From Burkholderiaceae bacterium (GTDB taxonomy: Bacteria; Pseudomonadota; Gammaproteobacteria; Burkholderiales; Burkholderiaceae): a stretch of 8,239 nt of DNA. The first letter of the stretch is position 1; the number at the start of each line of letters is the position of its first letter. Under the pieces are notes generated by a model that was given only the letters and a program-made list of their open reading frames with translations, searched no databases and was not told the origin of the DNA. Both the position numbers and the translations under genes were made by a program. The DNA lies in assembly GCA_947372155.1 (NCBI GenBank), contig CANBSM010000048.1, forward strand, positions 1 through 8,239, given 5' to 3'. Shown here piece by piece: positions 1 through 7,198 of the stretch.

Positions 1-7
1 AGCTAGC

Positions 8-13
8 TATAAT
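8..13 (+). promoter_or_regulatory. Probable -10 box of the operon promoter
   Basis: A perfect TATAAT hexamer lies 26 bases before the TTG start at 40. Transcription would begin near base 20, giving a leader of about 20 bases with a purine-rich AGAGAG (29-34) as the likely ribosome binding site. The matching -35 hexamer would fall before the window, so the promoter cannot be confirmed here. No other -10-like element this good was seen ahead of a gene in the arn cluster, which fits this being the main promoter of the whole set. Confidence 0.5.
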
Positions 14-39
14 CCACATAATTATGACAGAGAGTCCAC

Positions 40-417
40 TTGAAGCTTCAATCTGACCCCCATTCCGGAGCGAATACGATCACTGGCTATGGCGATGGCT
101 ACGTAGAGATCAATAAGATCCCTTACGACCATGCGGTCCTACTCAGCTCCGACGGCGCCATCTCTAACTGGTCTGCGCAAACATTTGCTAGCTTAGAAGC
201 TAGTCATTTCGCGCAAATGGTTGATTTAAAACCAGAATTAATCCTCATTGGGACTGGTAGCCGCCAACGCTTTCCCAAGCCAGAACTCCTCAAATCCTTG
301 ATTGAGGCCAAAATTGGCTTTGAAATCATGGATTCTCAGGCTGCCTGCCGTACTTACAACATCTTAGTTGGCGAGGGTCGTCAGGTCGTACTAGCCCTGA
401 TTGTGGAGCCCGTTTAA
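40..417 (+). CDS. Mth938-like domain protein (DUF498 family)
   Basis: This 125-residue protein resembles the Mth938/DUF498 family (PF04430), whose mitochondrial relative NDUFAF3 is a complex I assembly factor; the bacterial role is not established. Family-like features are the N-terminal segment NTITGYGDGYVEIN (about residues 12-25), a central hydrophobic strand ELILIGTGSRQRFP (about 65-78), and a C-terminal half with an AACRTYNIL segment. No signal peptide or membrane segment is visible, so it should be cytosolic. The start is TTG: an in-frame TGA at 25-27 bounds the frame, TTG at 40 is the first possible start after it, and AGAGAG lies 5 bases upstream. It overlaps arnT by one base (TAATG), which suggests translational coupling. 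It has no known step in Ara4N synthesis and may be here only through operon history. Family call is fairly sure, function is not. Confidence 0.85.
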   Translation: MKLQSDPHSGANTITGYGDGYVEINKIPYDHAVLLSSDGAISNWSAQTFASLEASHFAQMVDLKPELILIGTGSRQRFPKPELLKSLIEAKIGFEIMDSQAACRTYNILVGEGRQVVLALIVEPV

Positions 418-2099
418 TGCAATTTGGCCAAATCCGGCAGTCTTCAGCCCTACACCCAGGCAAGATTTTGTTGTTGGTCATTATTTATGCCCTGCTGTGG
501 TTTGGCACACTCAATTACCGCCATCTCATTCCATCGGACGAAGGACGCTATGCAGAAATAGCCCGAGAAATGCTGGTCACTGGCGATTGGATTACGCCGC
601 GTTACAACGGTTACAAGTATTTTGAAAAACCACCCTTACAGGCTTGGGCTACTGCAGCCGCTTTTCAAGTCTTTGGCATTGGTGATTGGCAAGCGCGCCT
701 TTGGACAGCGCTAACGGGTTTCCTAACTATTCTTTTGGTTGGTTTTACTGGTGCGCGCATCTTCAACGCGAGAGCAGGATGGTTGGCCGCTGTTGTATTG
801 GCATCGAGTCCGATGTGGATTATCAGCGGTCACTTCAATTCGCTCGACATGGGCTTGTCCTCATTTTTAGTGGCGGCTCTCTGTAGCCTCTTACTTGCAC
901 AAACTTCCCATAACAAAAATAATTGTCGCAACTGGATGTGGGCTTGCTGGACTTTTATGGCGCTTGCAACACTATCTAAAGGAGTTATTGGAGCAGCGAT
1001 ACCTGCAATGGTTTTTATTGCTTACTCCATTACTGCATGGGACTGGAAAATCTGGACTCGTTTACGTTTATTTAGCGGCAGCATATTGTTCTTAGTAATT
1101 ACTGCGCCTTGGTTCGTACTAGTGGCGCAACGCAATCCCGAGTTCCTAGAGTTCTTCTTTATTCACGAACATCTACAACGCTTCACACAAGATGCCCACA
1201 GTAGAACAGGCCCTATTTATTATTTTGTTCCGTTACTGCTTATTGGCATGCTCCCCTGGTTTATGCAAGTCCCAGGGGCCATTGCACAGGCATGGAGTGA
1301 GCGCCGTCGCGAGTTTTCTGCAGGATGGTTATTGGTCTGTTGGTTTGCGGTAATCTTTGCCTTCTTTAGCGTGTCTCGCTCTAAATTACCCGGATACATC
1401 ATCCCCGTTTTCCCAGCGCTCGCATTGATTATTGGCAATCGCCTAGATCGTTTACTCGGTCATACCAATACCATGACATTGCCATGGAAATTACAGACAC
1501 TAGGTTTTGCACTTCTTGGAAGTGTTGGGTTTTTCTTCTTGGATGCTATTGGCAAGCAAGCAAGGCCCGATGAAATTGAAGCTTATGCGCAATACACCTA
1601 TTGGGTAATGGCTGCATTAGCAGCGCTAGTTATATTTAGTGCATTTGCAGCATGGCAAAGCAAGCGCAATGGACTTCAAAGCATTGTTGGTTTTGCTTGT
1701 GGCTTTTTTCTCTGCGCCATCATTGCGGGAACTGGTCACGAGACTTTGGGTCGCGCAGTTTCTGGTATCGATCTAGTAGAGCGTGTCAAAGCCTCTATTC
1801 CAGAAAAAGTGAGCTTCTATTCAATCCGTCTTTTGGATCACACCGTGCCTTTCTACTTAGGCAGAACCATGATCATGGTGGAATCACCTGATGAGCTCGA
1901 GTTTGGCGTTAATCAAGAGCCAGAGCTCTGGATGCCGACTCTGGATGCTTTTATTGCCCGCTGGCAAGGAGATCAAACAGCGTATGCCATGATGGTTCCA
2001 GAACAATTTGATGCGCTCAAGGCCCAAAACTTTCCAATGCAGGAAGTCGATCGAGATTCACGTAGGGTCATTGTCAAGCATCCAGATATCTCGCAGTAA
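417..2099 (+). CDS. arnT: Lipid A 4-amino-4-deoxy-L-arabinose transferase (ArnT-like, GT-C fold)
   Basis: This 560-residue inner-membrane protein is a GT-C (GT39/GT83-like) glycosyltransferase. ArnT takes L-Ara4N from undecaprenyl phosphate and attaches it to lipid A phosphates on the periplasmic face. Visible hallmarks are the first periplasmic loop with IPSDEGRYAEIAREM (D41), the FEKPPLQAW motif (E70, K71) and D144 in the next loop. Spacing D41-K71-D144 equals that of D55-K85-D158, recalled from the Cupriavidus metallidurans ArnT structure. About a dozen hydrophobic segments run from residue 14 to about 437, followed by a soluble C-terminal part of about 120 residues, as in ArnT. Length is close to the 550 residues of E. 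coli ArnT. The ATG overlaps the previous stop by one base. A related protein O-mannosyltransferase-like enzyme with another acceptor is possible, but the arn neighbours make ArnT the best call. Confidence 0.9.
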   Translation: MQFGQIRQSSALHPGKILLLVIIYALLWFGTLNYRHLIPSDEGRYAEIAREMLVTGDWITPRYNGYKYFEKPPLQAWATAAAFQVFGIGDWQARLWTALTGFLTILLVGFTGARIFNARAGWLAAVVLASSPMWIISGHFNSLDMGLSSFLVAALCSLLLAQTSHNKNNCRNWMWACWTFMALATLSKGVIGAAIPAMVFIAYSITAWDWKIWTRLRLFSGSILFLVITAPWFVLVAQRNPEFLEFFFIHEHLQRFTQDAHSRTGPIYYFVPLLLIGMLPWFMQVPGAIAQAWSERRREFSAGWLLVCWFAVIFAFFSVSRSKLPGYIIPVFPALALIIGNRLDRLLGHTNTMTLPWKLQTLGFALLGSVGFFFLDAIGKQARPDEIEAYAQYTYWVMAALAALVIFSAFAAWQSKRNGLQSIVGFACGFFLCAIIAGTGHETLGRAVSGIDLVERVKASIPEKVSFYSIRLLDHTVPFYLGRTMIMVESPDELEFGVNQEPELWMPTLDAFIARWQGDQTAYAMMVPEQFDALKAQNFPMQEVDRDSRRVIVKHPDISQ

Positions 2100-2110
2100 T
2101 ATAGGGCACC

Positions 2111-3265
2111 ATGTCAAACTTCATCCCCTTCACGCGCCCTAGCTTCAATCAAGAAACCATTGATGCTGTTTCAGAGGTATTGCGCTCAGGATGGGTGACA
2201 TCTGGCCCTAAGTTAGCAGAGTTTGAAACTACTCTGAGCAAATACTTTGGTGGTCGTCCTGTGCGCTGTTTTGCAAATGGCACTGCAACTATGAAGATCG
2301 CTTTGCAAGTTGCAGGCATTGGTGATGGTGACGAGGTGATTACCACCCCCATTTCTTGGGTAGCAACTTCTAATGTGATTTTGAGTGTTGGTGCAAAACC
2401 AGTATTCGTAGATATTGATCCCGCTACACGCAATATTGATCTCAATAAAGTTGCTGCCGCAATCACACCAAAGACTCGCGCGATCATGCCGGTCTATTTG
2501 GCTGGTCTTCCTGTTGATATGGATCAGCTCTACGCGCTAGCCGAGCAATACAAACTTCGCGTGATTGAAGATGCAGCTCAGGCCTTTGGCTCACAGTGGC
2601 AAGGTAAGAAGATTGGTAGCTTTGGTGACTTGGTGAGCTTTAGCTTTCAGGCCAATAAGAACCTTACTACTGTTGAGGGTGGCTGCCTTGTCCTCAATAA
2701 CCTAGACGAAGCAAAACTTGCTGAGAAATTCCGTCTACAAGGACTAACCCGTCAAGGCATGGACGGTATGGACGTTGATGTATTGGGCGGCAAAGATAAT
2801 TTGACCGATGTGAATGCAGCCATTGGTCTTGAACAGCTCAAGCAACTTCCCTCTTATCAAACACGTCGTGCTGAACTTGCACGCCAGTACTTTGATGTCA
2901 TTCGCGCCGAATTAAAATTGGCCAGATTAGAAGGATTGCATTTAGAACTGCCGGTAGAAAATTTCACTGATAGCAACTGGCATATGTTTCAAGTTGTTTT
3001 GCCACTTGACCAACTCAAAACAGATCGCGCCCAAGTGATGACAGAATTAAAAGATCTGGGTATTGGTACTGGCGTTCATTACCCTGCAATTACTGGGTTT
3101 ACTCTCTATAAAAATCAGGGCTTCAAAACTTCAGACACGCCGATTGCTGAACGCATTGGTCGCTCCATTCTGACCCTTCCCTTATTTCCTGCAATGGCAG
3201 ATGAAGATATTGGCCGTATAGCCAGTGGATTGGTCGGAATTTTGCAGAAATACCGCAAAAACTAG
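2111..3265 (+). CDS. arnB: UDP-4-amino-4-deoxy-L-arabinose aminotransferase (ArnB), PLP-dependent
   Basis: This 384-residue enzyme belongs to the DegT/DnrJ/EryC1/StrS aminotransferases. ArnB uses glutamate to convert UDP-4-keto-pentose to UDP-L-Ara4N in the cytosol. Visible family marks are NGTAT (56-60, phosphate binding), VIEDAAQAFGS (D154 and Q157, cofactor ring contacts), SFSF (176-179) followed by the Schiff-base lysine K183 in ANKNLTTVEGG, and a C-terminal GIGTGVHYPAI segment (317-327) that usually contacts the substrate. Length matches E. coli ArnB (about 380). The gene starts 11 bases after arnT with only a weak AGGG (2103-2106) upstream, so it is probably translated from the shared transcript. 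Other sugar aminotransferases of this family look similar; the operon decides the substrate. Confidence 0.93.
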   Translation: MSNFIPFTRPSFNQETIDAVSEVLRSGWVTSGPKLAEFETTLSKYFGGRPVRCFANGTATMKIALQVAGIGDGDEVITTPISWVATSNVILSVGAKPVFVDIDPATRNIDLNKVAAAITPKTRAIMPVYLAGLPVDMDQLYALAEQYKLRVIEDAAQAFGSQWQGKKIGSFGDLVSFSFQANKNLTTVEGGCLVLNNLDEAKLAEKFRLQGLTRQGMDGMDVDVLGGKDNLTDVNAAIGLEQLKQLPSYQTRRAELARQYFDVIRAELKLARLEGLHLELPVENFTDSNWHMFQVVLPLDQLKTDRAQVMTELKDLGIGTGVHYPAITGFTLYKNQGFKTSDTPIAERIGRSILTLPLFPAMADEDIGRIASGLVGILQKYRKN

Positions 3266-3271
3266 CGTTCT

Positions 3272-3284
3272 TGGGTTTAACCCA
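3272..3284. repeat. Short perfect inverted repeat between arnB and arnC
   Basis: TGGGTT, one T, then AACCCA form a perfect 13-base dyad in the 41-base gap between arnB and arnC. As RNA it could make only a 4-base-pair hairpin with a 5-base loop and has no T-run, so it is not a convincing terminator. A TAGAAT hexamer immediately follows (3285-3290) and resembles a -10 box, but no good -35 hexamer lies at the right distance. It may be an operator for a weak internal promoter, or chance. Confidence 0.3.
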
Positions 3285-3306
3285 TAGAATCAGGCAAAAT
3301 TACAGC

Positions 3307-4269
3307 ATGACTGCCAATTTAGTTGCCAACCCAACGCTCAGCATTGTTATTCCCGTTTACAACGAGGAGGACGGATTAAAGGCCCTATTTGATCGCCTTT
3401 ATCCGGCATTAGATGCCCTGGCTACCAAGCGCAACGTTACTTACGAGATCGTATTCGTCAACGACGGTAGCAAAGACCGTTCTGCAGGCATGCTTTCCAA
3501 GCAAGTGGAATTGCGCCCAGATGTCACTCGCGCCGTTTTATTTCACAGCAACTTTGGCCAACACATGGCCATCATGGCTGGCTTTGAATACGCCAAAGGC
3601 GAACACATCATTACTTTAGATGCAGATCTACAAAATCCCCCCGAAGAAATTGATGCTTTAACTGAGCAGCTATTAAAAGGGCATGATTACGTTGGCACTA
3701 TTCGCGCAGACCGTCGGGATAGCTTCTTCAGAAAATTTGCTTCACGCATCATGAATCGTTTGCGCGAAAATATTACTCGCATCACGATGACTGATCAAGG
3801 CTGTATGTTGCGTGGCTATAGTCGCCGCATTGTTGACTTAGTACGTCAATGCGATGAAAGCAACACTTTTATTCCAGCACTGGCATATACCTTCTCTGCA
3901 AATCCAGTTGAAATTACCGTAAAACACGAAGAGCGTTTTGCTGGTGAATCCAAATACAGCCTGTACCAATTGATACGCCTGAACTTTGACTTAGTCACTG
4001 GCTTTTCTGTCATGCCGTTGCAGATCTTCTCAATACTAGGCATGCTTCTCTCCCTTGCTGCTGGTAGCTTGTTCGTCTACCTGCTAGTGCGTCGATTCCT
4101 TTTAGGTGCTGAGGTTGAGGGTGTATTTACCCTGTTCGCCCTAACCTTCTTCCTGATTGGTGTGATGCTCTTTGGGCTCGGTCTTTTAGGTGAATACATT
4201 GGGCGCATCTATCAGCAAATCCGCAAGCGCCCTCGTTACGTAGTGCAAACCGTTTTAGAGAAAAAATAA
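3307..4269 (+). CDS. arnC: Undecaprenyl-phosphate 4-deoxy-4-formamido-L-arabinose transferase (ArnC)
   Basis: This GT2-family membrane glycosyltransferase moves formylated Ara4N from UDP to undecaprenyl phosphate on the cytosolic face. The 320 residues run as a GT-A domain with SIVIPVYNEE (12-21), VNDGSKD (51-57) and the metal-binding DAD (105-107) in LDADLQNPPEE, then two membrane helices (about 243-261 and 274-292) and a basic tail ending RYVVQTVLEKK. Length matches E. coli ArnC (322). I chose ATG 3307: it leaves 11 residues before the first strand, as in known ArnC. An in-frame TTG at 3271 would add 12 residues but has no ribosome binding site. AGG at 3292-3294 is a weak, somewhat distant site for 3307. 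The stop is immediately followed by the next gene. DPM1-like or GtrB-like transferases are related; context favours ArnC. Confidence 0.92.
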   Translation: MTANLVANPTLSIVIPVYNEEDGLKALFDRLYPALDALATKRNVTYEIVFVNDGSKDRSAGMLSKQVELRPDVTRAVLFHSNFGQHMAIMAGFEYAKGEHIITLDADLQNPPEEIDALTEQLLKGHDYVGTIRADRRDSFFRKFASRIMNRLRENITRITMTDQGCMLRGYSRRIVDLVRQCDESNTFIPALAYTFSANPVEITVKHEERFAGESKYSLYQLIRLNFDLVTGFSVMPLQIFSILGMLLSLAAGSLFVYLLVRRFLLGAEVEGVFTLFALTFFLIGVMLFGLGLLGEYIGRIYQQIRKRPRYVVQTVLEKK

Positions 4270-5139
4270 TTGCACGCAGTCGTCTTTGCTTATCACGATG
4301 TTGGCGTCAACTGCCTCAAGGCACTTCTCAATGCGGGAATACAGATTGATCTAGTCGTTACCCATCAAGACGACCCCAATGAGAACGTTTGGTTTGGAAG
4401 TGTTGCAAAACTCTGCAAAGAAAAAAATATTTCTTACATCACTCCGAACGCTAATGAATTAGTAACTTTAATTCCGAAGTTTCAAGCGCTAGCACCAGAT
4501 TACATTTTTTCTTTCTACTATCGCTTCATGATTCCCGAGCAGATCTTGGCTTGCGCCAAAATTGCCGCACTCAATATGCATGGCTCACTACTCCCAAAAT
4601 ATCGTGGGCGTGCGCCAGTTAATTGGGCCATTCTGCATGGCGAAACGCAGACTGGTGCAACTTTGCATGTGATGGAAGCAAAACCAGATGCAGGAGACAT
4701 TGTTGGGCAAGCGGCCGTCAGCATCGGCCCAGACGAAACCGCTACCGAGGTATTTGGCAAAGTCAGTCAAGCGGCCGTGAGCGTGATTGATCAAGTCTTG
4801 CCCAGCCTGTTAACGGGAATAGTTCCTCGTCAGCCTAATGAACTCCAAAAAGGCAGTTATTTTGGCGGCAGAAAGCCTGCAGATGGTCAAATTCACTGGA
4901 ATCAGACCGCTAAACAGGTTCACGACCTGGTTAGGGCTGTTGCTCCCCCTTATCCAGGTGCCTTTACGGGCTATGAGGGTAAGACGATGATTGTGGCCCG
5001 CACGAGCCTAAAAGGGCCATTTCCAGCCCAGCTCAATCTTGGGGTTTGCGGTGTCCAAGTGGTTGATAATCGGGTATTCGGCATTTGTGGCGACCAACAA
5101 GCAGTTGAAATATTGGAATGGTTTCCAGCAAGCAAATAA
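4270..5139 (+). CDS. arnA: UDP-L-Ara4N formyltransferase (stand-alone N-terminal half of ArnA)
   Basis: This 289-residue enzyme N-formylates UDP-L-Ara4N using 10-formyl-tetrahydrofolate. It matches only the N-terminal domain of E. coli ArnA (about 300 of 660 residues); the other domain is the next gene. The start VVFAYHDVG closely follows ArnA, and the catalytic triad falls at the same numbers as in E. coli: N102 and H104 in LNMHGS, D140 in KPDAGDIV. The formyltransferase signature HGSLLPKYRGRAP (104-116) is intact, and a C-terminal OB-like part follows from about residue 205. The start is TTG directly after the arnC stop: that in-frame TAA (4267-4269) prevents any earlier start, and homology begins at once. 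AGAG at 4257-4260, inside arnC, is the probable ribosome binding site. Methionyl-tRNA formyltransferase is related but is excluded by the N-terminus and context. Confidence 0.93.
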   Translation: MHAVVFAYHDVGVNCLKALLNAGIQIDLVVTHQDDPNENVWFGSVAKLCKEKNISYITPNANELVTLIPKFQALAPDYIFSFYYRFMIPEQILACAKIAALNMHGSLLPKYRGRAPVNWAILHGETQTGATLHVMEAKPDAGDIVGQAAVSIGPDETATEVFGKVSQAAVSVIDQVLPSLLTGIVPRQPNELQKGSYFGGRKPADGQIHWNQTAKQVHDLVRAVAPPYPGAFTGYEGKTMIVARTSLKGPFPAQLNLGVCGVQVVDNRVFGICGDQQAVEILEWFPASK

Positions 5140-5175
5140 TAAGCAATACAAATTAGATTAAACGAGGCAGTAAAG

Positions 5176-6222
5176 ATGAAAAAAGTACTCATTCTTGGTG
5201 TTAACGGTTTTATTGGGCACCACCTTTCCAAGCGCATTCTCGAGACAACCGATTGGGACGTCTATGGCATGGATATGCAAAACGATCGCCTTGGTGATTT
5301 AGTAAATCATCCACGTATGCACTTCTTTGAAGGTGACATCACGATCAATAAAGAGTGGGTTGAATATCACATTCGCAAATGCGATGTCATCTTGCCTTTA
5401 GTGGCGATTGCAACGCCAGCAACATATGTTCAGCAACCACTTAAAGTATTTGAGCTCGACTTCGAGGCCAATCTGCCAATCGTGCGCTCAGCAGTGAAAT
5501 ACAAAAAACATTTGGTATTTCCATCGACTTCTGAAGTCTATGGAATGTGTGAGGATAGTGAATTTGATCCCGCTAAATCGAATATGGTTTATGGTCCAAT
5601 CAACAAGCCGCGCTGGATCTACGCTTGCTCTAAGCAGTTGATGGATCGTGTGATCTGGGGTTATGGCATGGAAGGCTTGCGCTTTACCCTCTTTCGCCCA
5701 TTTAACTGGATTGGGCCTGGCTTAGATAGTATCTACACACCAAAAGAGGGTTCTTCCCGCGTTGTCACTCAGTTCTTGGGCCACATTGTTCGTGGTGAAT
5801 CCATCAACGTTGTTGATGGTGGCGCCCAGAAACGTGCCTTCACTTATATTGACGATGGCATCGATGCTTTGATGCACATCATCGATAACAAAGATGGTGT
5901 TGCTAATGGCAAGATCTATAACATCGGCAACCCAAAAAACAACCACTCCATCCGCGAACTCGCTAACCAGATGCTAGAAATCGCTCGCAGCATTCCGGAG
6001 TATGCAAAGAATGCTAACGAGGTGAAGATTGTAGAAACGACCTCTGGCGCCTACTATGGTGAAGGCTATCAAGACGTTCAAAACCGTGTTCCAGCAATTG
6101 ATAACACGATGAGCGAACTGGGTTGGAAACCAACTACTACGATGTCCGATGCGCTCAAGAATATTTTTGAAGCCTATCGTGAGGATGTAGAAAAAGCACG
6201 TCACTTAGTCGACAAAGAATAA
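5176..6222 (+). CDS. arnA: UDP-glucuronate oxidative decarboxylase (stand-alone C-terminal half of ArnA)
   Basis: This 348-residue SDR-family enzyme oxidises UDP-glucuronate with NAD+ and decarboxylates it to UDP-4-keto-pentose, the first committed arn step. It corresponds to the C-terminal domain of E. coli ArnA. The Rossmann motif GVNGFIG is at 8-14. Catalytic residues align with E. coli S433, E434, Y463 and K467 at a constant offset of 314: S119, E120 (PSTSEVYG), Y149 and K153 (YACSK). R304 in QNRVPAIDN corresponds to R619, which separates decarboxylating ArnA from plain UDP-xylose synthases. ATG 5176 has GAGG at 5164-5167, 8 bases upstream, and follows a 36-base gap. Because the domain stands alone, it may be annotated elsewhere as bifunctional UDP-4-keto-pentose/UDP-xylose synthase. 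Some release of UDP-xylose is possible. Confidence 0.93.
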   Translation: MKKVLILGVNGFIGHHLSKRILETTDWDVYGMDMQNDRLGDLVNHPRMHFFEGDITINKEWVEYHIRKCDVILPLVAIATPATYVQQPLKVFELDFEANLPIVRSAVKYKKHLVFPSTSEVYGMCEDSEFDPAKSNMVYGPINKPRWIYACSKQLMDRVIWGYGMEGLRFTLFRPFNWIGPGLDSIYTPKEGSSRVVTQFLGHIVRGESINVVDGGAQKRAFTYIDDGIDALMHIIDNKDGVANGKIYNIGNPKNNHSIRELANQMLEIARSIPEYAKNANEVKIVETTSGAYYGEGYQDVQNRVPAIDNTMSELGWKPTTTMSDALKNIFEAYREDVEKARHLVDKE

Positions 6223-6240
6223 GCAAGTAAACAAAGGTAC

Positions 6241-7158
6241 ATGGCTAAGATTGCTCTCAAGGTTGATGTTGATACCTTACGCGGAACTAAAGAAGGCGTA
6301 CCTAATCTAGCTCGTACTTTGGAGCGTTTTGGCCTCAAAGCCACCTTTCTATTTAGCCTTGGGCCTGACCATACCGGCTGGGCCTTAAAGCGCGTCTTCC
6401 GTCCAGGATTCCTGAAGAAAGTAAGTCGCACCTCCGTTGTAGAACACTATGGGATTAAGACCTTGCTTTACGGTGTTCTTATTCCTGGGCCGGATATTGG
6501 CAAAAAAGCTGCCGTAGAAATGCGGGCAATTGACAAGGCTGGTCATGAGACGGGTATACATACTTGGGATCATGTTGCATGGCAAGATGCAGTGCGTACT
6601 CAAGATGCACCGTGGACTAAAGCAATGATGCAAAAAAGTTGGGATCGCTTTGTAGAAATCTTTGGTCATGCGCCAGTTACTTATGGTGCAGCAGGATGGC
6701 AAATGAATGAAACTGCCTTTGAGCAACTCGATCAATGGGGGATTACGTATTCATCTGATGGTAGAGCTGAACCTAATCTCATGCCTTATCGCCTTGCACT
6801 ACCTTCAGGAAAAGCGAAGCATGTTCAGTACCCAACCACTCTCCCCACCTTTGATGAGCTCATTGGTATTGATGGTGCAGATGAGTTTGGTGCAGTGAAG
6901 AAGTTGCTAGAAATTACCCAAAGCAATCCAAACGACCAAGTATTTACGCTACATGCTGAATTAGAGGGGCAAAAGCTGTTACCCGCATTTGAGCAGCTAT
7001 TAGCTGGGTGGCTAGATCAAGGCCATGACCTTGTCACCATGGGCGAACTGCATAAATCCTGGGAAGCCACTAAGCAACTCGATAAAATAGCGGTATTGCC
7101 ACTGACTTGGGGTGAAATACCCAATCGTAGCGGTGATTTAATCATTCAAAATAACTAA
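6241..7158 (+). CDS. arnD: 4-deoxy-4-formamido-L-arabinose-phosphoundecaprenol deformylase (ArnD)
   Basis: This 305-residue member of the NodB/polysaccharide deacetylase family removes the formyl group from undecaprenyl-phosphate-Ara4FN before export, making the transfer by ArnC irreversible. Motif 1 is KVDVDTLRGTKEGVP (7-21, with D9 and D11), motif 2 is the metal-binding HTWDHVAWQ (107-115, H107 and H111), AGWQ is at 151-154, and a late histidine (H238) lies in TLHAELEG. These match the E. coli ArnD pattern DVDTFRG / HAWDHHAWQ / AAGW / IHAEVEG from memory. No signal peptide is seen, in keeping with action at the inner membrane's cytosolic side. ATG 6241 has AAGG at 6234-6237, a slightly short spacing of 3 bases, and begins 18 bases after the previous stop. 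The C-terminus is slightly longer than in the enteric enzyme. Confidence 0.93.
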   Translation: MAKIALKVDVDTLRGTKEGVPNLARTLERFGLKATFLFSLGPDHTGWALKRVFRPGFLKKVSRTSVVEHYGIKTLLYGVLIPGPDIGKKAAVEMRAIDKAGHETGIHTWDHVAWQDAVRTQDAPWTKAMMQKSWDRFVEIFGHAPVTYGAAGWQMNETAFEQLDQWGITYSSDGRAEPNLMPYRLALPSGKAKHVQYPTTLPTFDELIGIDGADEFGAVKKLLEITQSNPNDQVFTLHAELEGQKLLPAFEQLLAGWLDQGHDLVTMGELHKSWEATKQLDKIAVLPLTWGEIPNRSGDLIIQNN

Positions 7159-7198
7159 TTATTTAATAAGTATTAGAGACAACCAACGAAGGATCATC

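Noticed and set aside
188..204. CTAGC/GCTAG inverted repeat inside the Mth938-like gene, similar to the AGCTAGCT at the window start
   Set aside because: It is only five base pairs, lies in coding sequence, and has no further sign of a regulatory role.
3271..3306. TTG at 3271 as an earlier start for arnC
   Set aside because: No ribosome binding site precedes it, it runs through the dyad, and the extra 12 residues go beyond the usual ArnC N-terminus. ATG 3307 gives the family length.
4708..4778. CAAGCGGCCGT occurs twice, 60 bases apart, inside the formyltransferase gene
   Set aside because: Both copies encode QAAVS in an alanine-rich part of an intact domain. The copies diverge outside this core and nothing suggests a mobile or regulatory repeat.
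4518..4794. Overlapping reverse-strand open frames within the formyltransferase gene, and similar ones elsewhere
   Set aside because: They lie opposite well-supported genes, have no ribosome binding sites, and have low-complexity products without domains.
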